Part shown: positions 1 through 6,403 of the stretch, piece after piece
Layout of the letters: each line of letters starts with the position of its first letter
How positions within the stretch are numbered: position 1 is the stretch's first letter
Origin: Chloroflexi bacterium UBA4733
GTDB taxonomy: Bacteria; Chloroflexota; UBA4733
Assembly (NCBI GenBank): GCA_002404055.1
Contig: DHIZ01000300.1
Coordinates: 1-9,273 of the forward strand
Length of the DNA stretch: 9,273 nucleotides
Reading direction: 5' to 3'
Position numbers and translations under genes: made by a program
The notes under the pieces: model-generated
Databases searched by the model: none
Told to the model about the DNA's origin: nothing
The model's input: the letters and a program-made list of their open reading frames with translations, nothing else

Positions 1-90
1 GACCAGCGCCACTGCGCCGTTGAACAGCCGAGTGCCCGCCAGCGCCATACGCGCATAGTCCTGCGTTCGGGATGACTGTAGGAGTTCCAT
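1..90 (-). CDS. Hypothetical protein, N-terminal fragment
   Basis: This is the first 30 codons of a minus-strand gene that runs off the left edge. The N-terminus reads MELLQSSRTQDYARMALAGT and continues RLFNGAVALV. I chose the ATG at 90 because GGGGAG (99-104) sits 8 bases upstream of it. An in-frame ATG at 120 would add ten residues but has no ribosome site and lies almost on the predicted transcription start. The segment from ARMALAG to AVALV looks like the beginning of a first membrane helix. The style recalls small multi-helix membrane proteins such as the DUF4267 group, but too little is visible to assign a family. A well-formed promoter (130-158) precedes it, so the gene is probably intact outside the window. 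Confidence 0.55.
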   Translation of the reverse strand, partial: MELLQSSRTQDYARMALAGTRLFNGAVALV

Positions 91-129
91 GCCAGCTTCT
101 CCCCATTGTTTAGGCGTCATCTCTGCGAC

Positions 130-158
130 ACCATACGCTAATGGACCGGCGCTGTCAA
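130..158 (-). promoter_or_regulatory. Sigma70-type promoter for the left-edge gene
   Basis: On the minus strand a perfect -35 TTGACA (158-153) is followed by a 17-base spacer and the -10 hexamer TATGGT (135-130, 4 of 6 consensus). Transcription would start near 123. That leaves a leader of about 33 bases before the ATG at 90, including its GGGGAG ribosome site. Confidence 0.55.
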
Positions 159-298
159 GGTCGCTTGCTCAGCGGCGGATAGGGCGCTCGGCGCTCACGC
201 ACCGGCCGCGAGCGGTGTGAATAGGCCGCGGCCGGCAAAGCCGGTAAGGTAGTCGAGGGCATCGACGAAGGAGCTGGCCTTTGATCTGGAGCCCTGAG
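159..298. other. Intergenic stretch without a recognisable gene
   Basis: No gene with a start codon and ribosome site is visible here. A minus-strand frame open from 332 to a stop at 195-197 ends SSFVDALDYLTGFAGRGLF and looks protein-like. It has no start codon, so it may be a remnant or chance. CCGGC-AAA-GCCGG (232-244) can form a short hairpin but has no U tract. Confidence 0.3.
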
Positions 299-475
299 CT
301 ACTTCGTTGGTGTCGTCAGGTTCACCGTCACGTCACTGCTGAACAGCGCATCCGGACGGTAGATCAACTGTTCCGGGGCCACGCCGTCCTTGACTTGGAA
401 CACGAACCCTCCCTCAACGTGCCCCCCAGACGGAGCCGTCGCGTCATTGAGGGGCGTTGACCAGTAATCCTCTCT
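299..475 (-). pseudogene. C-terminal remnant of a DUF4352-like exported protein
   Basis: The last 58 codons of a minus-strand frame contain GGHVEGGFVFQVKDG, then PEQLIYRPDALFSSDVTVNL and a stop at 299-301. From memory this is the pattern that ends DUF4352 (telokin-like, immunoglobulin-fold) domains of secreted bacterial lipoproteins: G-x-V-x-G-x-(V/L)-x-F-x-V, then a Leu-x-Tyr-x-Pro strand and a final V-x-L strand. Upstream the homology stops at the left inverted repeat of the mobile-element remnant (477-841). No signal peptide or first half of the domain can be found on the far side of that element, where a response-regulator fragment lies instead. The gene therefore seems to have been cut by insertion followed by deletion. 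The frame stays open into the element but has no plausible start. The family call is moderate; the truncation is well supported. Confidence 0.5.
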
Positions 476-476
476 C

Positions 477-496
477 GTTTCCGCTAACTCAGGCGG
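477..496 (+). repeat. Left terminal inverted repeat of the MITE-like element
   Basis: GTTTCCGCTAACTCAGGCGG. Its reverse complement recurs at 822-841 with two mismatches. Confidence 0.7.
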
Positions 497-746
497 CCTC
501 GCGGGCTGGGAGGCAGCGGCATAACTCAGCACGCTCCCCGCGAGCAAGGAGAGCTCGGGGAGCCGCGGACAGGCCCGTCTCCGCCAAGCCCGGAATGAGC
601 GCCCCCCGCGTCGCCAGCAAGCGCCCACCGGGTGCCCCCTGGGCGCGCATCCACAGCACCTCGACCAACCCCAGGTTCGTCCCAATCGGCACGGTCTTGA
701 CTACGGCACACAGCAACGTCACCACTCGGTACACTGCATCCGGCAT
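489..746 (-). pseudogene. Transposase N-terminal fragment inside the MITE-like element
   Basis: This 85-codon frame starts at ATG 746 with AAGGAG (754-759) 7 bases upstream, so the original gene start is preserved. The first about 62 residues, including VVKTVPIGTNLGLVEVLW and LLATRGALIPGLAETGLSAA, look like genuine protein. From memory they resemble the N-terminal region of transposases found in Chloroflexota insertion sequences (pattern VPIGTNLxL--LLW---SG--L-SRGA-FPAL---GL). The remaining about 22 residues are Arg/Ala-rich and stop within the left inverted repeat. The catalytic core of any transposase is absent, so the product cannot catalyse transposition. The position just inside the right repeat and the strand both fit an internally deleted IS. 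The family assignment is tentative. Confidence 0.45.
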
Positions 747-821
747 CCGGCGGCTCCTTCCGGCGAGTCACAGTTATGAGTGCCTAGACTCTACCGGATC
801 GCTGCCGCCGGTTCGCCGTCT

Positions 822-841
822 CCTCCTCAGTTAGCGGAAAC
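822..841 (-). repeat. Right terminal inverted repeat of the MITE-like element
   Basis: On the minus strand this reads GTTTCCGCTAACTGAGGAGG, 18 of 20 identical to the left end at 477-496. Confidence 0.7.
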
Positions 842-867
842 TAGAGATCTCAGAATTTGTTGGGAAT

Positions 868-1062
868 GTGGGAAGCGACAGAAGACGCATCCTCCTCCTC
901 CTCCTGACTGCCCGTGACGCCACGGAGGACACGGTACGTGGGCTCACCGTCGGGGGCGACGACTACGTCACCAAGCCCTTCAGCATCGAAGAGGTTGTCG
1001 CTCGCGTGCGCGCGGTCCTGCGCCGGAAGCACGGGGACGTTGAGCAGCGGCACGTCCTGCGC
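868..1062 (+). pseudogene. Truncated OmpR-type response regulator receiver fragment
   Basis: The plus-strand frame contains [17 protein letters not shown], then [20 protein letters not shown] and AVLRRK. This is the second half of a CheY-like receiver domain: the switch Thr of LTAR, the GGDDY turn, the invariant Lys of TKPF, and the last helix leading to the linker. The first half, with the acidic pocket and phospho-Asp, is absent, and so is the winged-helix DNA-binding domain. Homology begins about 50 bases after the right end of the insertion remnant. It fades where it meets, tail to tail, the stop codon of the apbE gene at 1063. The fragment is distinct from the intact regulator at 3633-4382, which reads GADDYLPKPFKFAELMARIR here, so it is a different gene and not a local duplicate. 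It should have no function. Confidence 0.75.
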
Positions 1063-1983
1063 TTACCCTTCCATCCCCTCCACCGGCCAGCGACCGACGG
1101 TCTGTACACGCCCATCGAGCGCGCGGAAGCGCGCCGTCAGGCCCTGGCGTGTCACCCATTCCGGGCCGGCTTCACCCATCAGCCAGGCCACTTTCGCGGC
1201 AACCTCTGCTGCGACGCAGGTGCGGGCGGCGACCGTCACGATGCGCCAGGGGCTGGCGCCGGGCCGGCCGGTGTGCGGGTCGATCAGGTGGTGCATGGGC
1301 TGTCCGCCTCGTTGCCACTGCCGCCGACCGAGACCGGATGTGGCCAGGGCGCCACCGTGCAGGAGTACTGTGGTCTCCGGTTCGTCGTTCGCCGCCGCCG
1401 CCACGTCGCAACGCCAACCGCCTTCCGGTGGCGGCCCTCTCACCGCCAGATCACCGCCGGCGCTGACCAGGACGCCGCCCGCTGTCGGGAGGTCACGCAG
1501 CGCATAGTCGACGGCGAAGCCTTTGCCGATGCCGCCGAAGTCCAGCCGCACGTCGCGCGGCAACAGCAGGATGCCGCTCGGCCGGTCGAAGTGGATGAAG
1601 GGCCATTGGCCGGCCGGTCGGAAAGGTCGATCCTTGCCGGGACCGTCGCGCTCCAGCAGTTCGATGCTGCGATCGTAGCCGGCGGCCTCCAGCGCGTCGC
1701 GCACTGTGGGATCGAACCAGCCGTTGGTTGATGCGGCTGCCTGCAGGGCCAGCTCTAACACTTCCCCGAAGAGAGGGGAGACCAGCCACGGCCGGTTGGG
1801 ATCGCTGTCAATCCGGGAGAGTTCACTATCCGGGCGGAAGCGGCTGAGCGCTCGATCGACGTCTTGCAGGCGGGCGTAGACGCGAGGAATGACGGTGGCC
1901 AGGCTGTCCGGCTCCACCGTGCCCACCAGAATCGTGGCGCCCAGGGCCTGGAACTCGCCGTGGGCGGGTGACGTACAGATCAG
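1063..1983 (-). CDS. apbE: FAD:protein FMN transferase (ApbE family), probable CTG start
   Basis: ApbE enzymes use FAD and a metal ion to attach FMN to a Thr or Ser of target flavoproteins. Family landmarks, numbered from the CTG, are [10 protein letters not shown] (11-20), [12 protein letters not shown] (148-159), [10 protein letters not shown] (174-183), [11 protein letters not shown] (213-223) and [10 protein letters not shown] (232-241). The usual C-terminal AD..(S/T)T metal motif reads AEVAAK (259-264), a variant I recall from other high-GC phyla. About 306 residues is normal for a cytoplasmic form, and no signal peptide is seen. The first GTG (1926) would delete the conserved N-terminal [10 protein letters not shown] strand. 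The in-frame CTG at 1983-1981 keeps it and lies 6 bases after GGAGAGG (1996-1990). The gene follows the kinase gene by 28 bases, so they are probably co-transcribed. No FMN-binding target gene is present nearby. The family call is firm, the start less so. Confidence 0.85.
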   Translation of the reverse strand: MICTSPAHGEFQALGATILVGTVEPDSLATVIPRVYARLQDVDRALSRFRPDSELSRIDSDPNRPWLVSPLFGEVLELALQAAASTNGWFDPTVRDALEAAGYDRSIELLERDGPGKDRPFRPAGQWPFIHFDRPSGILLLPRDVRLDFGGIGKGFAVDYALRDLPTAGGVLVSAGGDLAVRGPPPEGGWRCDVAAAANDEPETTVLLHGGALATSGLGRRQWQRGGQPMHHLIDPHTGRPGASPWRIVTVAARTCVAAEVAAKVAWLMGEAGPEWVTRQGLTARFRALDGRVQTVGRWPVEGMEG

Positions 1984-2011
1984 TAATATCCTCTCCCGGA
2001 TGGTGGCCCGC

Positions 2012-3649
2012 TCAGGATGCCGTTTGCAGTGCCGGCTGCGCTGAGGCGACCGTCCGCACGGTAGGCAGGACCACGGTCACCGTCGTCCCCACGCCGAGCG
2101 TGCTGGTGATTTCCACGGTACCACCGTGGTTCTCCACGATCGCCTGCACGATGGCGAGGCCGAGGCCGAGGCCGCCGCCGCCCTGGCGTTCGCGGGCCTG
2201 GTCGGCGCGGTAGAAGCGATCAAAGATACGCGGCAAATGGTCGGGCGAGATGCCTTCGCCGGTATCCGTCACGGCAAGGCGCGCCTGCCCGCGCTGGTCA
2301 GCGTCCTGGCTGCTGCAGACGCTCAGGGTGATCGTGCCGGACGGCGCCATGTGGGCACGGGCGTTGGTGACGAGGTTGAGCAGCACCTGATGCAGGCGGT
2401 CGGCGTCGGCCAGCACGGTGACGGGGGCATTCGGTACTTCCAGTTGCACAGCCATGTCCGGCGCCAGCAGCCGCGTCTCTTCGACCACCTGTTCGGCCAG
2501 CGTGCGGATATCGACCACAGCCAGCGTCAGCGCCGCTTTGCCGCGGGCATCCAGGCGCGTGAGCGTCATCAGGTCGTCGACCAGGCGCCCCATGCGCTCG
2601 GTTTCGCCCTGCAACAGGCGGAGGAGGCGGGCACGCGCCGCCGGGTCGGCACGGTCGGCGCCGAGCACGAGCATCTCCATGCCACCGGCCAGCGCCGTGA
2701 GCGGCGTGCGCAATTCGTGGGAGGCGTCCGCCAGGAAACGGCGCTGGCTGGCCAGCAGCGAGGCCAGCCGGTCGACCATGTCGTTGAACGCGGCGGCAAG
2801 GTCGGCCAGTTCGTCGTGGCTGCGTACCTCCGTCACCCTTTGGTGGAGATCGCCAGCGGCGATGGCCCGGCTGGTTGCTGCCATGCGGCGCAGCGGCGCC
2901 AGCACCGCGCGGATGAGCGGGATGCTGAGCGCGATTGTGGCGACAGCCGCCAGCAGCGTGCCGGCGATGAGCAACAGGCGCAAGCGGGCGAGCAGGCTAT
3001 CCACGAGGCGCAGCGACGTGTTGAGTTGCAGTACGCCGACGACGGTGATGCCGCTGCGTGTCGGCTGCACCAGCGGAATCAGTTCCACCAGCTCGGTGCC
3101 GTTCGCAGTCTGGACCCGCACGTGCTCCCGTTGGCGCGTTGTGACCACCTGCTGGTACACCGTCGGCAGGAGGGTTGGTGATGGCGTGGTGGGGAATGGT
3201 TGCTCCGCCGGACCGTTGGCGACGATGGCGCCCGTTGGGTCAAGCACACTGGCCGAGAGGCCGGGCGACGTCAGCGCGTCAACCAGCGTGCTGTAGAACT
3301 GGGACGCGCTGCCGTTGATTGGCGGGAGGAAGATGCCGTCTGCTCGATGCTGCCCCTCCGGCTGGCCCGACGGCGGCGGACGGTTGTTGCCGTCGGGGAC
3401 CGGGTAGGTCGGCGCCGTTGCGTGCTGTACTTGCGACACCGCGCTGCGCGCTGCGGTATCGAGACTGGACGCTGTCGTATCCAGCATGGTCGCGCCAAGG
3501 TCGGCATAGAGGATGCTGCCGAACACCGCCAGGATGGCGGTGAGCACGGCGACCGTTACGACGACGAGACGCCAACCCAGCGGAAAATCCGCCCAACGAG
3601 CCGCTGGGCCGCGCCGTCGCGCCGAGGTCAACTCAGGGCTGGAAGACAT
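2012..3649 (-). CDS. Two-component sensor histidine kinase (HAMP, HisKA, HATPase)
   Basis: This is a 545-residue membrane kinase that would autophosphorylate and pass phosphate to the regulator encoded just upstream. In order it has TM1 (about 26-48), an extracytoplasmic sensor of about 175 residues with a Pro/Gly-rich insert (about 80-110), TM2 (about 224-246), and a HAMP linker (247-300). The dimerisation/phosphoacceptor helix is FLADASHELRTPLTAL with His311. The ATPase domain shows the N-box LLNLVTNARAHM (423-434), G1 VTDTGEGIS (460-468), F box RIFDRFYRAD and G2 GGGLGLGLAI (491-500). All key residues are present, so it should be active. The ATG at 3649 overlaps the end of the regulator gene by 17 bases, indicating translational coupling. 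A longer in-frame start at 3733 lies inside the regulator gene and adds non-conserved sequence. The signal sensed is unknown; the sensor region matches no domain I can name. Confidence 0.92.
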   Translation of the reverse strand: MSSSPELTSARRRGPAARWADFPLGWRLVVVTVAVLTAILAVFGSILYADLGATMLDTTASSLDTAARSAVSQVQHATAPTYPVPDGNNRPPPSGQPEGQHRADGIFLPPINGSASQFYSTLVDALTSPGLSASVLDPTGAIVANGPAEQPFPTTPSPTLLPTVYQQVVTTRQREHVRVQTANGTELVELIPLVQPTRSGITVVGVLQLNTSLRLVDSLLARLRLLLIAGTLLAAVATIALSIPLIRAVLAPLRRMAATSRAIAAGDLHQRVTEVRSHDELADLAAAFNDMVDRLASLLASQRRFLADASHELRTPLTALAGGMEMLVLGADRADPAARARLLRLLQGETERMGRLVDDLMTLTRLDARGKAALTLAVVDIRTLAEQVVEETRLLAPDMAVQLEVPNAPVTVLADADRLHQVLLNLVTNARAHMAPSGTITLSVCSSQDADQRGQARLAVTDTGEGISPDHLPRIFDRFYRADQARERQGGGGLGLGLAIVQAIVENHGGTVEITSTLGVGTTVTVVLPTVRTVASAQPALQTAS

Positions 3650-4382
3650 AGCCAACGCCGCGCACCGACTGGAGCCGCTGCCGCTGGTCGTCGGCCAGTT
3701 TGGTCCGCAGGTAGCGGACGTAGACGTCGACAACGTTGGTCTCGATCATCTGGTCGTAGCCCCAGACGCGGTCGAGGATCGCTTCCCGCGTCAGCACCTG
3801 GCGGGGATGGCGCAAGAAGCACTCCAGGAGGTCGAACTCGCGTGGCGTCAGGGCGAGTTGCCGGCCGCCGTCGGTGACCTCGCGCGTATCGTGATCGAGC
3901 GTGATGTCGCCCGCCTGCAACTTGCTGCCGGTCATGACGCGGTGGCGGCGCAGCACAGCCCGGATGCGCGCCATCAATTCCGCGAACTTGAAAGGCTTGG
4001 GCAGGTAATCGTCGGCGCCACTGTCCAGCCCCTTCACCTTGTCGTCCAACTCGCCGCGCGCCGTCAGCATGATGATCGGCACCTCGCTGCGCGCCCGAAT
4101 GGTGCGGCAGAGCGTGATGCCGTCGATCCCCGGCAGCATAATGTCCAGCAGCACCAGGTGAGGATGGACGCGTTGAAAGGCGGCCAGCGCCGCGTTGCCG
4201 TTGCGTACCGCCGTAACGGTAAAGCCTTCATAGGTCAGCCCCATCGTCAGGAATTCGACGATGGTTTCCTCATCCTCGACGATCAGTACCGACGGGTTCT
4301 TCGGGTCGATCTCCTGGCTGCCGGCGCCCCCGAGCACACTATCCGCGACGTCGCCACGTTGCCCAGTCGTTTGTATGCTCAT
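3633..4382 (-). CDS. OmpR/PhoB-family response regulator
   Basis: This 249-residue regulator has a CheY-like receiver (about 31-148) and a winged-helix DNA-binding domain (about 155-249). The acidic pocket is VEDEE (35-39), the phosphoacceptor is Asp80 in LLDIMLPGIDG, the switch Thr107 is in MLTARG, and Lys129 is in LPKPF. The DNA-binding half carries LTPREFDLLECFLRHP, the recognition-helix region ETNVVDVYVRYLRTKL, and the closing RGVGYVF hairpin typical of OmpR/PhoB proteins. A 30-residue non-conserved N-terminal extension precedes the receiver. I chose ATG 4382 because GAGGAG (4397-4392) lies 9 bases upstream; an in-frame TTG at 4409 is the alternative. It is first in an operon with the kinase and apbE. 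Repeats at 4441-4479 suggest autoregulation. Confidence 0.93.
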   Translation of the reverse strand: MSIQTTGQRGDVADSVLGGAGSQEIDPKNPSVLIVEDEETIVEFLTMGLTYEGFTVTAVRNGNAALAAFQRVHPHLVLLDIMLPGIDGITLCRTIRARSEVPIIMLTARGELDDKVKGLDSGADDYLPKPFKFAELMARIRAVLRRHRVMTGSKLQAGDITLDHDTREVTDGGRQLALTPREFDLLECFLRHPRQVLTREAILDRVWGYDQMIETNVVDVYVRYLRTKLADDQRQRLQSVRGVGYVFQP

Positions 4383-4440
4383 GACCAATTGCTCCTCGCT
4401 GCCGCCCAAAACCCCACTGTCGCCAGCATCCCAGCGGGAA

Positions 4441-4479
4441 ATGAAGAATGGGCGGCAAAGAATGAGAAAACGATGAGAA
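4441..4479 (-). promoter_or_regulatory. Direct-repeat operator, probable response-regulator boxes
   Basis: On the minus strand TTCTCAT (4479-4473) and TTCTCAT (4468-4462) are repeated at exactly 11 bp. A third, altered copy TCTTCAT (4447-4441) follows 21 bp further on. Eleven-base direct repeats are the usual target of OmpR/PhoB-type dimers. A -10-like GATGCT (4430-4425) lies 10 bases after the last copy, as in activator-dependent Pho-type promoters. The array is upstream of the regulator gene itself. A similar array occurs at 8713-8752. Confidence 0.5.
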
Positions 4480-4501
4480 TGCCGATCACCGCCACTATAC
4501 C
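4473..4501 (+). promoter_or_regulatory. Candidate promoter for the secreted propeller gene
   Basis: ATGAGA (4473-4478, 4 of 6 match to TTGACA), a 17-base spacer and TATACC (4496-4501, 4 of 6 match to TATAAT) precede the gene at 4570. The -35 hexamer is one of the regulator-type repeats, so a bound regulator would directly affect polymerase binding on this strand. This is inferred from spacing only. Confidence 0.35.
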
Positions 4502-4569
4502 GGGTAATCAGGGCGCATGCGGTAGGCTGGATGACGTCCGGCTCTCACCGGCACAAGGAGGTAGGCGCC

Positions 4570-6306
4570 GTGCGCGGTTGGATGCTGCAACTGCTGACCA
4601 GCGTGGCGCTGCTCTCCGCCGCCCTGGTCGGGCCGGGGAGCGGGACTTCTGGGTGCCAGTTCGTCCTTGGGTTTGCGACGTTCAGTAGCCTGATTCCCCA
4701 GGTGGTCGGGCAGTGTCTGGACGACGAGCAGCACGACCCTACCAGCGGTGACGCTGTGCAGCAGACGAGCAACGGGCTGCTGGTCTGGCGGAAGACCGAT
4801 AACTTCACCGCCTTTACCGATGGCTTCCATACCCGGGTTGCGGGTCCCTATGGCATCGAACAGCGCCTCAACAGCCAGCGCTTCGTCTGGGAAGCCAACC
4901 CGCAGCAGTTGCCCCTGGCGCCTGAGAACGCCGCTCTCTCCGTCGCCAACCGCCTGGCGTGGAACGGGGCGCAGGTACGTTTGCAGGCCGGTACCTCGCT
5001 GACGCTGGCCCTGCCCGCCCCGACGAGCGCCGACCTGGGCAGTCTGCCCACCGCCACGGCCGGCGGCCTACCCGCTCCGGCCGTGGCGCTGCTGCCCGAT
5101 GGCGATGCGGCCCTCACCCTGACGGTCCCGCCGGGCGCCTCCGGCAGCTATGCCTTGAACGTAAGCTGGCCGGACGGGCAGCAGGGGAGCCTCCAGTTGG
5201 TGATCGGCGCCACCGTGACGCGCGCCGGGAACCTGGGGAGCCCCGACGACCTCATCGTCGCTCCCGATGGCAGCGTGCTGTATACCGACCTGGCCGGCAA
5301 CACGGTCGGCCAGATCCTGGCTGACGGCACGCGCCGCACGTTGATCTCCGGCCTGAACGTGCCGGAAGGCCTGGCCGTCACCGGCGCCGATACCCTGGTG
5401 CTGGCCGACCAGGGCACGGATCGCGTCCTCCAGTGGACGGCATCCGGCGGTCTTCGCTCGCTGTGGCAGTTGACGCCGGTACCCGGCGTGGACGGCATTG
5501 ATGGGTTGAGTACTGCCGTGATCGCCGGCCGGCTCACTGCGCTGTTGCCGGATAGCGCCAACGGCCGGCTGCTCTTGTTGCAGCTCGACACGCTGGCTGC
5601 CACCGCATTTCCCGGCAGTTGGCAGCGCCCGACCGACGCCGTCGTCAGCGGCGGTCAGGTCTACCTCGTCGCCGAGTACGGTAGCCGGCTCTGGCGCGGT
5701 CCCTTGCAAGGGCCCTTGCAGCCGGTCGGACCGGCCATGACGTATCCCGACGACGTCGTGGTCGATGCCGGCGGCGTCGCCTACGTCAACACCCTCGGGC
5801 AGGGCGCCACTGGCGGCAGTATCGAGCGCATTGATGCCGCCGGCCAGGGCAGTGCCGTACTGACCGGCCTCAACGACCCGCAGGGGCTCGATCTCGACGG
5901 CGCCGGCAACCTGGTCCTGGCGGAGGGCGGCGCCGGCCGGATTGCCGTCGACGTTCGCTCCTGCCTACCCCTCATGCTTGGCGGCGCCGGCGTCACCCTC
6001 AAGGTCGGCGGTCCGGCGCAGGCAATCTCGCTCGGGACGGACTGCGTTGCCGGTCAGCCGAGTTTCAGCCTGGCCCCGGGAGCCCGCTGGCCCGCGCCGC
6101 CCGGCACCGTCTGGCCTGCCGGCAATTTAACGACCCTCACCCTGGACAACGGCGCTCGCGCAGCGCTTGAGAGCGTCAGCGGCGCCGCGCTCCTGCTACT
6201 GCAGCCTCCCGCCCAGGGAAGCAGCGGCACGGCGACCGTCGCCGTCCAGATGCACCTGGGGCAGCAGGTGGTCTCGGAGCAGGTGCTGGTGACGGTCGCG
6301 CCGTGA
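4570..6306 (+). CDS. Secreted six-bladed beta-propeller (NHL/SMP-30-like) protein
   Basis: This 578-residue protein starts at GTG 4570, with GGAGG (4557-4561) 8 bases upstream. A signal peptide (about 1-27: WMLQLLTSVALLSAALVG) precedes an N-terminal domain with Cys29 and Cys49, LLVWRKTDNFTAFTDG (70-85), GPYGIEQRLN (92-101) and RFVWE. I recall this domain from secreted Chloroflexota proteins; its function is unknown. After a Pro/Ala-rich beta-sandwich-like region (about 111-215) come six repeats (about 221-465), each with a P-(D/E/Q)-(D/G)-(L/V)-x-(V/L) strand, such as SPDDLIVAPDGSVLYTD, VPEGLAVTGADTLVLAD and YPDDVVVDAGGVAYVN. They form an NHL- or SMP-30-type propeller. About 110 further residues form a beta-rich tail. 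No catalytic motif is evident, so a binding or surface role is more likely than an enzyme. It is divergent from the two-component operon. Confidence 0.85.
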   Translation: MRGWMLQLLTSVALLSAALVGPGSGTSGCQFVLGFATFSSLIPQVVGQCLDDEQHDPTSGDAVQQTSNGLLVWRKTDNFTAFTDGFHTRVAGPYGIEQRLNSQRFVWEANPQQLPLAPENAALSVANRLAWNGAQVRLQAGTSLTLALPAPTSADLGSLPTATAGGLPAPAVALLPDGDAALTLTVPPGASGSYALNVSWPDGQQGSLQLVIGATVTRAGNLGSPDDLIVAPDGSVLYTDLAGNTVGQILADGTRRTLISGLNVPEGLAVTGADTLVLADQGTDRVLQWTASGGLRSLWQLTPVPGVDGIDGLSTAVIAGRLTALLPDSANGRLLLLQLDTLAATAFPGSWQRPTDAVVSGGQVYLVAEYGSRLWRGPLQGPLQPVGPAMTYPDDVVVDAGGVAYVNTLGQGATGGSIERIDAAGQGSAVLTGLNDPQGLDLDGAGNLVLAEGGAGRIAVDVRSCLPLMLGGAGVTLKVGGPAQAISLGTDCVAGQPSFSLAPGARWPAPPGTVWPAGNLTTLTLDNGARAALESVSGAALLLLQPPAQGSSGTATVAVQMHLGQQVVSEQVLVTVAP

Positions 6307-6324
6307 ACACTGCTCGGGTTTATC

Positions 6325-6340
6325 GGACCCGTATGGGTCC
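6325..6340 (+). terminator. Possible hairpin after the propeller gene
   Basis: GGACCC-GTAT-GGGTCC is a perfect 6-bp stem with a 4-base loop, 18 bases after the stop codon. No run of T follows, so it may be an mRNA-stabilising or Rho-associated hairpin and not an intrinsic terminator. Confidence 0.35.
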
Positions 6341-6403
6341 CAGTCACGACGGGTACGATAGTGGCGGCAAGTGGCGGCTCCTTGCCGGGGAGAGGTGATC
6401 GCG

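Larger units (their letters stand above)
477..841 (-). mobile_element. MITE-like insertion-sequence remnant with terminal inverted repeats
   Basis: The element is bounded by near-perfect 20-base inverted repeats, GTTTCCGCTAACTCAGGCGG at the left and the complement of GTTTCCGCTAACTGAGGAGG at the right (18 of 20 identical). It encloses 365 bp. The only coding content is the start of a transposase-like gene reading from near the right end (ATG at 746) and stopping inside the left repeat. The size and content fit an internally deleted, non-autonomous derivative of a larger insertion sequence. No clear target-site duplication is visible. The left flank ends CTCTC and the right flank begins TAGAG, which agrees with the flanks having been rearranged. 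I do not recognise the parent IS family. Confidence 0.6.

Noticed and set aside
195..332. Minus-strand open frame ending SSFVDALDYLTGFAGRGLF just before the stop.
   Set aside because: It has no start codon or ribosome site and is only about 45 codons long. It could be a relic but cannot be supported as a gene.
1240..1270. Replacement of the ApbE metal motif Asp/Thr by Glu/Lys (AEVAAK).
   Set aside because: I recall the same variant in many ApbE proteins of high-GC phyla, so it is not evidence of an inactive enzyme on its own.
2126..4688. Long plus-strand frames opposite the kinase and regulator genes (about 350 and 390 codons).
   Set aside because: They are antisense shadows in GC-rich DNA, rich in Arg/Gln/His/Ala with no domain pattern. 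The minus-strand genes carry full family motifs.
6339..6351. TCCCAGTCACGAC is identical to 13 bases of the M13 (-40) universal primer.
   Set aside because: The flanking sequence does not continue as vector and the composition is native, so coincidence is the simplest reading. A read-level check would settle whether an adaptor is involved.
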